From NCBI GenBank assembly GCA_945643635.1, contig CALZFC010000030.1, positions 1,074,501 to 1,138,500 of the forward strand: a stretch of 64,000 nt of DNA, in the 5' to 3' direction. This document shows, one piece after another, positions 35,654-48,399 of this stretch. Below the pieces are notes generated by a model. That model had not been told where the DNA came from. It saw only the letters and a list, made by a program, of their open reading frames with translations, and searched no databases. A program made the position numbers and the translations under genes. Source of the DNA: Allodiplogaster sudhausi. Lineage: Eukaryota > Nematoda > Chromadorea > Rhabditida > Diplogasteridae. Each line of letters opens with the position of its first letter. Within the stretch, counting starts at the first letter, position 1.

Positions 35654-36293
35654 ACGACCATTAACTACTACGTCATGCTGTTACTTCTTCCTGTGATTGA
35701 ACTAGTTCCTGTATCATTTCAAGAAAAAAGCTCAATGTTTCCTTAATCTGCCACAAAAACATGCCATAAAAGCATTATTAAATCAATATCATCCAAATTC
35801 CCGTGCGACAACCATGCAACTCAAGGTGTTGTCGAGAACGTGTACTGTGTGATGAATAATAAACGCTTTCTAATGCGAGTAGTAAGCAAGTGTGTACATA
35901 TTGTCAATACTCTCTATTCACCAAACGGGGGTTCTGCGACCACGCGAAATTGCACGCGAGAATTAAAGTGCCTACTACCATTGTGAACGCGGGAATTCGA
36001 ATTGTGTCAACTTTTTTTTCGGACTTCGTCGTCGATTAAACTGAAAAAAAAAATGATTAGAATGATCTGCGTTGTGGATGCATTTTAATTTCACTTCATA
36101 AACGTGGCTTTTCACTAATCTGCATTGGCCCCAATGTCCAAATCTAACACAATAGACGTGTCATTTCAACATAAATTCGTGGAAATAACGCCCGAGGCCA
36201 CAGCATGCAGCTGGTCATAAATTCTTTTCTCTCATAAAACACGGTCTCGCCCCTCGCCTCTACATCCTCACTCGCCTTTCCCCCATTTTATAG
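35654..36293. other. Intergenic, no gene supported
   Basis: AT-rich, no frame of note. The last 60 bases become pyrimidine-rich and serve as the acceptor for the next zinc-finger fragment. Confidence 0.5.
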
Positions 36294-36794
36294 AATGTCT
36301 TCTCAAGGAAAGTTTTCATGCACGGTTCCGGGCTGCGACAAGAAATTTGTCTTGTAAGTACTTTTTATATGGTTTTAAGTAAATAATATTCCTTTTTAAT
36401 AATAGTCTTTAATTAAGTCTTTCGTATTAATTAATTTTTAACCCATGTACATATATACGTCAAAAATATTTGCGTTTTATAATAGCAACCTTGCTCATTC
36501 GCTATTATCCTATTCTATCCTATTCATTTATTCTTCGCTTATTGTTAGTTAAATAAAGTATAAGTATTTAATTCATTCAGCAAGCACAGCCTCGAGCGCC
36601 ACATTCGCTGCTTTCACTTGAACGAGCGCAAGTTCGGCTGTCCCGTCTGCGAGCAGCGATTCACGCGAAGTGACAACAGAGACTTCAACGTCAAGAAGGT
36701 GCTTCGAGTCGGCGAAATGGCAAGAATGACCGAAGAAGAAGAGAAGATCGTTACTCCGATTCTTCCCTCTTGTTGTGCCTACTCTCGTGATTGA
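36294..36794 (+). pseudogene. Zinc-finger fragment F (finger exons only, finger 2 without histidines)
   Basis: Two exons, 36294-36353 and 36581-36794, match exons 8-9 of the family in length, phase and splice sites. Finger 1 is complete (VPGCDKKF, then H-IRCF-H). Finger 2 keeps both cysteines (CPVC), but both zinc-binding histidines are replaced by Asn and Leu, so it cannot fold normally. No upst ream exons of the family are found between 35.7 and 36.3 kb. The frame is open to a TGA, so it may have been co-opted behind an unknown first exon, or be young and decaying. Confidence 0.6.
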
Positions 36795-38104
36795 ACCTTT
36801 TCCTAAATCATTTCATCAATCTTGCACAAAAGACATTAATGTTGTTTTAAATTAATTAAATGAATATAAATTCTTGCTTCTAATGAGAGGAGCATAAATG
36901 AATGGCATGCAAATTACGGCCGCAATTTCATACATCAATATGATCCTGATTCCCACCATGCCAAATCTCGAGAACTTTTCGAGAGTTGAATTGCCAGCAA
37001 CAAGTCTTCTGTTCAATAATATTAATTCTCTCTCTCTCTTTCTCTCTCTTTCGAACACGGTTTTTTCTTCTCCCCGTCTTAATCACATTCTTTCTCTGTC
37101 ACTTTTTCTGTATTACAATTCTCCCCGGTTTCACTCTCTCTCGTTGTCTCTCTCTCACTCTCTCGCTCTCTCTCTCTCACTCTCTCGCTCTCTCTCTCTC
37201 ACTCTCTCGCTCTCTCTCTCTCTCTCACTCTCTCGCTCTCTCTCTCTCACTCTCTCGCTCTCTCTCTCACTCTCTCGCTCTCTCTCTATTTCTCTTCTCT
37301 CACTTCCTCGCCTCATGGCAGCTCATGCATCGATCACCTTCCATCGCCGCTGTTCCTTTAGGCAGCGGCTATTGAAATTGAGCGATAGCTAAAAGCAGAA
37401 ACAATTCAAAGTGTAAAGTGTCTTGCAGAAAAATTTGAAATTAAAAACAACTGTATGAAAAAATAAATTCATCTCTATTCTCTGCGAATAGGGATAAATT
37501 GTAGCAAATACCTTTTTATTTTAGCTGAATAGTTACAGCACTGTATGCCTTTTTCTCGTTCCAAATTCCAAAACGTCTGCTCTTATTTTCAATTTAGGCT
37601 CACGTGGAGGTCAGGCAAAGCGCGGGAACCAGATCAGCATCATACTCCTTGGCAAGAACTCACTGCATTCTCTCTCTCTTTCTTTCTGTCACCGACTCTC
37701 TCTCTCTCCTCTCTCCTTTTCACTGTTTTTCGCTTTCTTTCTCCGTTTCTCTCTCTGCCTCCTTTGCTCTCATCTTCTTCCTACACTCAATTGGAAATGC
37801 TCTGCTCTCTCCGTTATCGCCTCCTCGTCTCAGATAGTGCAATGATTGGCAATTCATATCATTCTTACTTGTTGAGTCTAGTTTGCAATTGAGTTTGGAG
37901 AAATTTCGTTGAAAATCCATTTGTAAAACAGTGATTTTGCTTGTTTTATAGTAGTGTAAATACTAATTTGATACTAGTAAAATTCTGAATACTAATAAAT
38001 CGCTTCCATTTTCCCCCTCATCTGTACAATCATCGTGAAAAATTTGTCGTGTTTTATCAGATAACAACTGCTCTTGCGATTTCTTCTCTCGCCTTTCTTC
38101 TTCG
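36795..38104. other. Intergenic with CT microsatellites
   Basis: Pyrimidine dinucleotide tracts at about 37028-37300 and 37670-37790 on the plus strand. The apparent Ser/Leu-rich frames here are microsatellite translations. The region probably includes the carrier gene promoter. Confidence 0.6.
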
Positions 38105-39291
38105 ATGGTCAAGGAGTTTGTCGCCGGTTGGATAGCAGGTACGGAAAGGGGATGGGGAAGGGTTTGATTGCAGAAATGCATGCGGTTTATCTCTGTGTCG
38201 ACTGACTGCTTATCTTAGGGGAGCATGCCAGCAGAAGGCTGATTCTGAGCTGTACAACTGGAGAGAGAGAGAGAACGAGATATAGACAAAGAGAGAATAC
38301 GAGGAAAGTAGAGAGAGAGAGAGAGAGAAACAAAATCTTAAGAGGAAGAGAGAAAGAGAGATAACAGGCGCGATTTAGAGGCGAAGAGACAAAACAAACG
38401 GCGAGCAAGGGAAAAAAAACATGCACACAGGCCTCACAAACTTCAGCATAAACTGCGTGCATGCAAAGAATGCTTTGTTCATATAAATAGATGAAAAGTG
38501 TACTCGGTGAAGTACAATCTGTTAATTCTTCTTGAAGTAGATTTGTATGCTGATATCGATAACGTTATTGATGAATCTTAAAAATTAAAATATTAAAAAA
38601 AATGTTTAAAGAAGATAATCGATAATCAATTGTTGTAAAGATTGAAATAATATTTTTGAAAGATTTCAATAAAAAATAAAATTTACAAAATTCCAAGGCG
38701 GCACCGGCGTCATCATTGGCCATCCGCTCGACACGATCAAGGCGCGCATCCAGACGAGCAACTCGTACGCCGGCATCGCCGATGCCGTCACCAAGATTGT
38801 CCGCAAAGAATCGGTCTGTATACAGTAACCGAATGATTCCGTGCGGGACCTGGCGAACTTTCGTCTTCTTATTTGTGCGTTTCGGACGTACGCAGGCGTA
38901 TATGTACATGGACATACATTCATACATAGTTGTAAAGCAGTGGGATCGCTGTGCGACCATACAGAGTTTTCTTAGGGTCGTATAGCAGCGTAAGAAATAG
39001 AAATTTGTATCTTAAAAAAAATTGGAAAACATTCTATTGCTCAAAATTCTATAGAGAAAAAATATAAAAAATTATTTGAAAAAATAAATATAAAAAAATT
39101 TAAAATAAATAAAGTCCAAAGCTCTCGTCCCAGGCGTTCGGCCTCTACAAGGGCATGCTGGCGCCGTTCGTGTCGGTCGGCTTCATGAACTCGCTGCTCT
39201 TCGCTGGATATAGCGGAGCCCTGCGACTCATGCATCCCGACGATCTCGACATTGAGAATCGCAAGGATATACCCATGAGAGAGGTGGGAAC

Positions 39292-39336
<45 letters not shown>

Positions 39337-42300
39337 CGGAGAGAGGGAGAGAGAGTGAGAGAGAGAGAAAGAGACACAGAGAGAGAGAGAATGCGAGAAG
39401 AGATACTGAGAAAAGAGAAATTCTTTTTATTGCCTTCAACTAGGCTGGCCCTACTTAAAGGAGCATGAACAGCCAAAACTCCTACGCGGAAAACCCTGTA
39501 GAATCTTCCGAGATCCTGTAATTCACTTCGCTTTTATTATAATATTTTCACTGAAAAACAGTGCACATGGACTAGTAAAAACTTTTCGAAAAATTTTGAT
39601 CATGAAGTTTTTTTTCGGAATTTCGATATTTCCATGGGAATCATCGCAGAATTACAAACGAACAGAGAAAAAAGGACTGGAAATGGCTGTTTTCATTTAT
39701 TTCGACAATGCAAGAGATGATGTTTAAAAAATATTTTCCCGCTTACAGGCCGGTGGTGAATATCCTGGAGTTAAATTTCTGCTTAACATACAAAGAACAG
39801 AAATATATCGTACAACACCAAAAATTTCCCTGATACAGGCACATTTTTTATATGTAAATTTCTCGCGAATGCTGTACTTTTGAATCTTTTTACATTGCAG
39901 AAGTGTTCGCATGAAGGGCATAGACTGACTCGTGTAATAGCTTAAGTGATAAAAAGAATGGGTTTCATGCTCCTTTAATGGAAGTATCCGGCGAATAATT
40001 CTACAGTAGCGCTAGAGAACGAGTTTGAATGCGCGCGCTCATAAAGGCCTGTCGCTCGGTCGAGAGAGCATGCGAAATAGGAGAGCGGCTCTTACCTGCC
40101 GTAGCTAATTCTCGCAAGTTTTCACGTTACCATTGCTCAGAATGTAATGGAAGAAAATCGCTCAAACTTTCTGGATACATGTTTTACGCTAAGATGAACA
40201 TGTTCACATAGAAAAAAACTTAGGTTAGTTATTCCCCGGATACCTCCTTTAAGCTTACAACTCAGGCAACCTAATGATTTATTTTGGCAAGAGAAAGTGG
40301 TAAATAATGCGCTCTCGTTCTAATAAACCTGTCGAAAGATTTCTTTATCTGACTCTTGCTCTTTATCTCTCTCTGTATGTATATCCACTCTCTCTATCTG
40401 TCTCTTGTTCTTATCTTGCTCTCTCTCTATCTGTCTCTCCGTCTCTCGCTCTATATCTCTCTGTCGCTCCCTCTCTGTCGTTCTCTCTGTCTCTCCCTCC
40501 CTTTCTTTGTCTCTACTATTCTCTCTCTCTCATAAGGTTGTTGTCGCCTCAATCGCCGGCACGCTGCTGCAACTCATTCCGGCAATTCCAGTCGAGCTCG
40601 TCAAAACACGACTTCAGGTAACAAGCACTTGTACATATTGCGTGAGGGTGAGAGTAGCATTTGAAGGATGAGCCTAATAACTACATGTTTTCTTGTTCTT
40701 TCGCGCGGCACCGCTACTTTTGCTTTCCTCATTTCCAATCACATCCTGGATTGAATTCTACGAAAATTCTTTCATTGCTGGAAGGTTACAACGTGTTTTG
40801 GCAGCGACTTGTTTCTAGTTGCTTTCTATTACTCAATCAGGACAAAAAAAGCATTAAAATGTTTATAAAGGTGCAACGAGAGAACACGACACACTTTATG
40901 CGTCGCTTTGGCAGAGGAGGAGACGTTGAGTTGAATGGTGGCAAAGTTGGCAAGTTTCCAACTGGACCAGTTGACAAGCAGCCAACTGGCGCGCACTCCC
41001 AGCGAGTCGTCTACACGGGCGCGGTCGACCTTGTCCGGCAGGTGGTGCGACGAGAGGGCGTGCGTGGGCTGTACAAGGTGAGCACGTGGTGTGGAATTTT
41101 AGGAATAGGAAGGTATAAACAAGACGGGATTGGGTGGAGGTAGGCAAACCAAGCATTCACACAAAAAAATAAAAAATAAAATAACAGAAAAAAAGATGGG
41201 CATAAAAATGTCTCACCAACACCACAACTAAAAAATTAAGCGCAGGTAATTAAATCTCGTGAAATGACCAGAGATATGATTATGGAAAGAGATGCAAGCG
41301 ACCGGTTGATTATTTCATTCGTAGAACAAGTTGAAGGATATATGTACTTTTAAAGATCATTCAGTAACAATGATTAGTGATTAGTAAGAAAGATCATGTG
41401 TGATCATTGATCAGTGAACTTCCGCAAAATGGCCATTCTTTGCTCCTTCTCGCCAGGGCGGCAGCGTGATGTTCTGCCGTGACAACATTGGATTCCTCTT
41501 CTACTTGCCAACGTACGAAGCGCTTAATCGGACGCTTAATCGAAGAGGCTACGGCGAGACGACGTGCCAGGTGGGCGGTCATTTTGTTTGGCCTTTTTTA
41601 TTTTTTTTATTGTTTAAAATACTTAACTTAAATGTATAATGATTAAAATCAAACGCGCTTAAAGGAACTATCCATGGAGTTTAGAACCCGCTTGTGAAGA
41701 ATTAACGTTTGAATTCGCGCATGATATTGCAAAAAGTTTTGGCGGTATTCTAGCACAGTATCCATCACAACAAACTAGACGTTGTGAGTCTTCTTCTCTC
41801 TGCCTCTCTTCTCTTCCCTCGAATCTCAAGCGTGGCTTTCCACTTCGCACCTAGTTATCACCTTCTTTCTGGTAGAATGAGGGTGTGCATGCGGACTAAA
41901 TAGACAAGGGGTGATGACGTCACTCCCTAAATTCTACAGTACGGCGTGGGGAAAATGTGGTTTTTCTCCTCAGGGGCTCTTCAGGACGCATTCTTACATT
42001 TCCTATTGATGTTTCTAGCCGGACCGGATAGCATTACCAAAAATACAGCAACATTGTAATCTCCATGGACAGCTCCTTTAAAGGAAGTTCCGGCGAATAA
42101 TTTTACAGTAGCGCTAGAGAACCACTTTGAATGCGCGCGCTCAAAAAGTTGCCTGTCGCTCGGTCGAGAGAGCATGTGAAAAAGGAGGGCGGCTCTGACC
42201 TAGCTACCCGCAAGATTTCTCTACCCGCAAGATTTCACATTACTTTTGCCCAGAATGTAATGAAAGAAAATCGCTCAAACTTTCTGGATTGATGTTTTAC

Positions 42301-45037
42301 GCTAATATGAACTTATTGTTAGCAACATAGAACAAAATAGGTTAATTATTCCCCGGATACCTCCTTTAAGCTGCCACTTTATAAAAGCGTCTCCTTATTA
42401 GTAAAGTGCATGTCCCTTGTTAACAACAAAACTACATAGTAAATGTGTTTAATTACGTCCATCGCCATAGCTCTAGTTCATTTTTCTCCATTCTGACCAT
42501 AAACACACTGCCTTCCCCCCACTCGCCTCCGCATCCTCGCCTTTCCCCTCTTGCCCCCGGCAAAGCACATTGGAAGATGATGATGGCTCAAGTACCAACG
42601 CTTCGCTTTCTCTCTCTCTCTCTCTCTCTGTTTCACTGTGTCTTTCTGTCTCATTCTCCTCATCCTTTTAAACAATCTCACACGTTTTTCCACTTTTGAA
42701 CTCTCTATCGCTCTCTCTCTCTTTCCGCTACATCTTTCTCTCTGTGTTTCTTTCTTGTTAATGTACAGCTTTCCTCCCTCTCTTCCCTCCCTCTCTGACT
42801 CTCTCTCTCTCTCGCCCTCTTTCTCTGTCTCTCTCTTTCTCATCCATCTTATCCACCCATGCAATCTCTCGCTTTTTCCACTTTTGAACTCTCTCTCTCT
42901 CTCATATTCCTCATTCCAACTCTCTCTCTCTCTCTCTCCACTTCAAGAAGTCCCTCGCTTCCCCCTCTCCTCCGGCAGGCCAGTAGACCGGCGACAGGAA
43001 TGTTGCGTGTATGTGTGTCCTTTCTCACACACTTTCTGACATAATGCTGCCAGCGGAAAAGATCTCTGATTTAAAGATATTTCCGATTTTCACCTTATTG
43101 TTCTACCACGCTGAAAAAGTTGAGCTGACTTTAATAATTATTTTCTTGTAATCATTTTCAGGCTTTTCCTTATTTTGAAATGTAATATTTCTTTGTTTTT
43201 TTGATAGATAATGTAAAAAAAAACCCCCGCTCATCATGACTCTTTCTTACGTTTTCATCGATCAAATGTCGTTTTCTTTTTTGTTGTTCCTGCAAAGAAT
43301 TATTTCAGTGACTAACCAACCCCTTTGCGTTTCTTTTTTCCAAGATGTTAGATGTATATGGACACAATCTTTTGGTCTTCGAATTGGCATGTGAGCTGTT
43401 TTGCACGCTATTCTTTTATCAGTGGCCAGCAACCTTTTCTAGCAAAGGATTAAGCGAATTAAGTTCCTCCTTAGAAACATTGTTGATACATTTCACGAGC
43501 GTTTTCTTTGATAATTCATTGAAAGCTTGCTATCAATCTCGTTACTGCTGTCCAGGAAAGCCTTCAAATAGCCTTTTGTTCAAATAATCCCTAATGCTTT
43601 TTTGACAGCTCTATCAGGCCTACTTATCGGCCTAAACAATAAGCCATTGTGTGGTGATAGGCGAAAATAATATATAGGTCTGGTTTGTACTCTTGCTTCA
43701 TTCTCTGGCCAGTATCTTCCTATAATAATCTCTTCTTTTCCTTATCAGTGCAAACCATGTGGACAGTGTCTGCTACTCTCTACTCACTCTCTCACTCTTT
43801 CTCTCTCTTTCTCTGTCTTTCTTTCTCTTTCTCTCTATTTCTCTCTCTTCCTCTCTCTTTCTTTCTCTCTCTCTCTCTCTCGCTCACTCTTTATCTTTCT
43901 CTCTCTCTCTTTCTCTCTCTCTATCCCATTCTATTTCCCGCTGCTTAAATGTGCCCGAGGCACTATCAAAAGCATTATTGTTGTCTCCTCCCTTCCTTCC
44001 TTTCAATCGTGCAAATCGTAATAAAACCGTAACGTAAACGGTAATTGTCCTGGACAATTCAAACCGGCTTTTTTTTGTAAAAATAAAGTTGTTTTTTTTT
44101 TGAATGTTTCGTCAACACATTACTTTTTACTGCTGCAAATTGCAGAAATCTTTTGTGTGACCTCTGTTGTCGTTTTTTTTTGACATTCTCTTAAGCAACT
44201 TTCACGGCCTCAGCACCCTTTCTTGCCCTGCTTTCCTAGCTGTCCTTGTATTTCTTTCTATTGCGCAAGTCATCAAATAGCTAACTAAATTGGAGGGAAA
44301 ATAAAATCGTAATGCTTGTTGTAAAATATTGTTGAAGTATATGTAGGTGAAATTAAGCAACTTTGTTGTTTTATTCTTTCTTTTTCTTTATAATATATGT
44401 ATTTTATATGTACTTACAATTAGGATTAGAGGTTAACTTTTATTATTATTAGATTTTAATTTTTTTCTTATTTCCTTTTCCTTCAACCAGATCATTGCCG
44501 GCGGAACAGCGGGCGCACTCGGCTGGGTCACCATCACGCCGATCGAAGTCGTCAAGAATAGGATGCAGGTAAATAGATATTTGTGCTTCTTAAAGCAGCA
44601 CCAAACCCTACCGTACTCTATTTGATTTTGCTGACTATTGTAGTCGGCGTCTCTCTAAATCACATGCTCTCTCGCTAGCCCTTGTGTTCAGGCAAAGGGC
44701 GCGAGTTCAAACTTTAGTTTGTTTTTTGGCTCCTTTAAACCTTTTCTTCATAATCGCTCCTTTACTTGCGTCTTTTTTTAAGTTGCTTCTTCAGTTTTTA
44801 ATTTAAGAATTGCGAAAAAAAATGTCAAAAATTAGAAAGGAAAAAAGGAAAACAAGAAAACGTCAGATTACCTCGTCGCTTTCGGCGCGAGCGGCAGCCG
44901 CAGGCGTCTTCGCTGAGCATGGCGTCCGAGGATTCTGCCGCGGCGGCCTTCTCCTCTGCCTCCGTGGCTTTCCCGTCAATGCGGCAGTCTTTGTTGTCTA
45001 CGAAAACACGATTCGCACCATGAATAGACAGTTTTAG
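38105..45037 (+). CDS. Mitochondrial carrier (SLC25 family, SLC25A45/48-like), complete, eight exons, 316 aa
   Basis: Exons 38105-38138, 38698-38813, 39134-39283, 40537-40617, 40871-41077, 41457-41570, 44491-44568, 44867-45037; 951 nt with stop, all in phase. It has three carrier repeats with the signatures HPLDTIKARIQ (residues 20-30), IPVELVKTRLQ (117-127) and TPIEVVKNRMQ (250-260), each starting a transmembrane pair of the inner-membrane transporter fold. The N-terminus (VKEFVAGWIAGGTG) resembles the SLC25A45/47/48 branch; the substrate cannot be read from sequence. A loop in repeat 2 (about residues 136-165, Gly/Lys/Pro-rich) is longer than usual. Introns 3 and 6 host several TTAA MITEs; intron 6 is 2.9 kb. 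Confidence 0.92.
39455..39978. mobile_element. TTAA-flanked MITE, family 3 (524 bp)
   Basis: TTAA at both ends with inverted termini AGGAGCATGAA. Its right-hand TTAA (39975-39978) is also the left-hand TTAA of the next element. Confidence 0.75.
39975..40252. mobile_element. TTAA-flanked MITE, family 2, copy 1 (278 bp)
   Basis: Starts GGAAGTATCCGGCG and ends GGATACCTCC, with TTAA on both sides. It is closely similar throughout to 42078-42369. Its ends resemble family 1, so both may depend on the same transposase. Confidence 0.8.
41659..42081. mobile_element. TTAA-flanked MITE, family 4 (423 bp)
   Basis: Termini AGGAACTATCCATGGAG and, inverted, AGGAGCTGTCCATGGAG, with TTAA on each side. It lies in intron 6 of the carrier gene. 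Confidence 0.75.
42078..42369. mobile_element. TTAA-flanked MITE, family 2, copy 2 (292 bp)
   Basis: Second copy of the element at 39975. It shares its left TTAA with the family 4 element, the same side-by-side arrangement as at 39975. Confidence 0.8.
44590..44738. mobile_element. Short TTAA-flanked element, family 5 (about 149 bp)
   Basis: Begins TTAAAGCAGCACCAAA and ends GGCTCCTTTAA. Internal sequence (TGACWATTGTAGTCG, then GCGCGARTT) recurs at about 52767-52907 and in decayed form near 59745-59870. It lies in intron 7 of the carrier gene. Confidence 0.6.
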
Positions 45038-47777
45038 CGCGATTTTCTTCATCTTCTTCTGCTTCACTTTCCGTTTGCAAACTGTTTCCTCTTTACTTTT
45101 TTCTTCTGCTTCACGAAAAACCGATAACTTTTTACTGCAGATTGCCTACTATCGGTCGATTTTAGATTCTGTTGGCTTCAGAATTAGGTTTATGTCTTTT
45201 CATTCGCAGAAATCATTGTTTTGCTTGCACTGGCCACAATGCATTCCCCCACTGCCAATGAGTCACATTCGTGAAAAAGTCATAGAGAAATTTTGTTTAA
45301 AAGCTATGAAGAAAATGCAGCGGGTCTCTAGAAGTTTTGATCCATCATTGTTTCAAAGTTTCGTTTTTTTCCCTACAATATCGTTGTTTTTGTTTTCCTT
45401 CGCAGTCTTATATAGACTATTGCTTTTGAACTGTATTAATTTTATTAATAAATATAAACTTGTATTCTTCTAATTCTTGTGTACTTCAGCGTCATTAACT
45501 GTTATTAACTGAACGCACAGTTTCTGCTGGTTTGAACGCGATCTTTTCAGCTTTGCCCGAAAAGCTCTCCATTTAGCCAGCGTGACCGCGTAACTCTTTT
45601 AGCCAGGCCACCAAAACTTCTTTGTTTTTCTTTCTCTCTACTAGTCACTCTCTTCACCCTCTATCTTCTCAGATAATCTCATTCTCTCTCTCTCTTTCTC
45701 TCGCTCTACATTCTCTCTCTCCATTTCTCTCTCTCTCTCTCTCTCGCTCGATTTGCGAGTGCGCCTCTTGCAACAGCTTAGCGAATCGAGTAAGGTAAGT
45801 AAGCCCCCAGTAGCCAATTGCCCACTGCCGGCGGGCGTTAAATCGAAAATAGTAAGTCTTAAAAAGTTATTCAGCGAGAAAGAGTAACCAAGGTTTGGAG
45901 AGCAGAGAACACGGTGTGGACGCCGGGAGAGGAACTAATTAGAGAGTGGCAGAGAAAGAGAGTGATGGAATGTTGTAGAGAGAGAGAGAAAGAGAGAGAG
46001 AGAGTGAGGGAGCGATAAAGAAAGGTAGATGGAGAGAGAGCGAGAGAAGGAGAGAGAACGAGAGAAGGAGAGAGAGAGAGGGAGAAGGAAGCAGTAACTA
46101 AATAACTTTTGGCAGCTTGGAGCAGTAGGGCGCGAGAACGGGCGGACAAGATAGGTGACCAGCCCATTTGACTTTTTTCTATCTCATTCTAGCTTTATCT
46201 CTCTCTCTCTCTCTTCTCATTTTCTCTCTACCTCTCGCTTACTCTCTTTCTAGCTTTCTCTTTCTCTCTCTTCTACTCCTCTCAGTCTCAAACTATGTCC
46301 TTCTTCCTCTTTTCCCCATCCATCTCTCGCTTCCTATCTATCTCTATTTCATTTACTTCCTTCTCTCTCTCTTCCTCTCTATCTCTCTCTCTCCCTCTCT
46401 GGCTCCATCCGTCGGGCAACTAAAAGCAACAGTTGTCGCCGGCAGCACTGACAGTCTCGATCTCAGCCAGTCGCTCCCTTTGGTGGGCAGGGAGGAGGCG
46501 GAGAGGAGAGTAGCAGAGGAGAGAGCAGTATGAAGAAGCTCCTCGCCCTTCTTCCCCCGCACTTGGCAACTTCACTTCTCCACCAACCTGAGGAGAGTCG
46601 ACAGACTCTTTCATCATCTCATCAGCCATTCTCTTCTGTCTGCCACTCCATCCCCCCATCCCAAAAGAACGCTAACTTTTGCTGACAATTCAGCAGCGGA
46701 TACAGCATAAGCAGTGACTGTTCCCCGATATCTCTCATTCTCTTAACCATCCCCTTATCCTCTAAAACCGTGCTGTCGCTTGATTTCCGCTCGTCGCATT
46801 TTGTTCATGTTGCCTGTCTATATCTCTGTCAAAAATATCTTTGTCTCTCTTTCTGTCTCTATCTCCCTCTGTCTCTCTGCCTCTCTCTCTCTGTCTCTCT
46901 CCGTCTCTCTCTCTCTCTCTTAATCCCTAGCCGTCTGATTCACTGTCTCTCACTCGCTCTTTGACACTCTCCAAGGTTGGCCATGAATCTCTCATTTCCT
47001 TTGCCACTCTCCACGTGATGATCAGCTAACGCTGTTCAAACCAAGCACTCGCGTTTATTGAATTCTCTCGCTTTTGGCTTCGCTTCACATTTCCCGTTCC
47101 GTCCTCTTTCCCTGTAAACAAGCATTTGAGCTCCTATTTTTTTTTATATATTCACCCTGTTCAAGAACGGATACAGAAGAACTTCTCTGATAAACTAAAA
47201 GATATCTGTCAACAAATAACAGCGACAGAGAGCGTGAGAGAGAGAGAGAGTTAGAGAGATCGAGAACGAATCAGTGAGAGAGAACGAGAGATAAAGAGAG
47301 AGAGAGAGAGAGAGAGAGAAAGGGAGACAGAGAGCGAGAGCAAACTCTGCTGCTCGTCCAACACGTGCTTGGTGATGATTCAGAATTATGAGTGAACGCG
47401 AAATGATGCAAGTATGTTTGTTTCGTCTTCAAATTTGATCTTGAAGTTAGTTCAAAGTTTTCGAAACGCCTTCACTGAATTTGAATTGTTACTAACAATA
47501 AGATAGGCAGAATGGTTTTTTTTCTCTATAGACTTGTGCAGTTTTGTGCCAAAGATCACACTCATTAGATCTGCGCCCTGCAAGAACACACGTCCCTCAC
47601 ATGCATCATTGGTGTCTTCGCTTTGTTCTGTTCACTATTTCACTCTCTTCTCTCTGCACCTCGCTTTCTATCATCCTCTCCATCTCTATCTCTCTCTCTC
47701 TTTCTCTCTCTTTCTACCACTCTCTTACTCTTATTCCTTCCCTCTCTCTTTGTCTCTCTCTTCCTCTCTCTCTGTCT

Positions 47778-47809
<32 letters not shown>

Positions 47810-47811
47810 TC

Positions 47812-47842
<31 letters not shown>

Positions 47843-48228
47843 GCTCAAACCTCCTCTGTCTCCTTTCTTTGTCTTTCTCTTCTCCTACCTACCCTTTTCC
47901 CGTTCTCTACTTCCAAAGACATCCTATTCCACCCATGCAGATATCTATTCCTGTACATATTGTATAGCTTCCAAGTGCTGCCACTTCAACTCTCCAAACA
48001 GCATCAATTACCAACCTTTTCTTGCTCTCTTAAAACTGTTCAAATGTTCAGTTGTGTTTCTAAACCGAGTGAAAAGGCAAGTGCTAATGAGTGCGACTTG
48101 GCTGTACTGAATTGTGAGGAAAAAAGTTATAGAGTATAGATGGATGAGAGAGTCTGAGAAAGAGAGATGATCAACACAGCCAATGGAGGATCGTTAGAGT
48201 GAGTGAAAGGACAGTGAAATCGAGAGGG

Positions 48229-48275
<47 letters not shown>

Positions 48276-48348
48276 TTGAGAGAAAGAAGAGAAGGAGGGG
48301 AGGGAGAACACAGAAACAGAGAGAATGAAAAGGGTGAGAGGGCGAGAT

Positions 48349-48399
<51 letters not shown>

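Larger units (their letters stand above)
39284..40536 (+). other. Carrier intron 3, GA tract at the donor and CT tract at the acceptor
   Basis: A (GA)n-rich run follows the donor (39295-39410) and a CT-rich run precedes the acceptor (about 40360-40530). In RNA the two could pair and bring the splice sites together. Two MITEs lie between them. Confidence 0.5.

Noticed and set aside
45075..45473. 132-codon plus-strand frame after the carrier gene
   Set aside because: AT-rich, no domain or splice context; likely carrier 3' flank.
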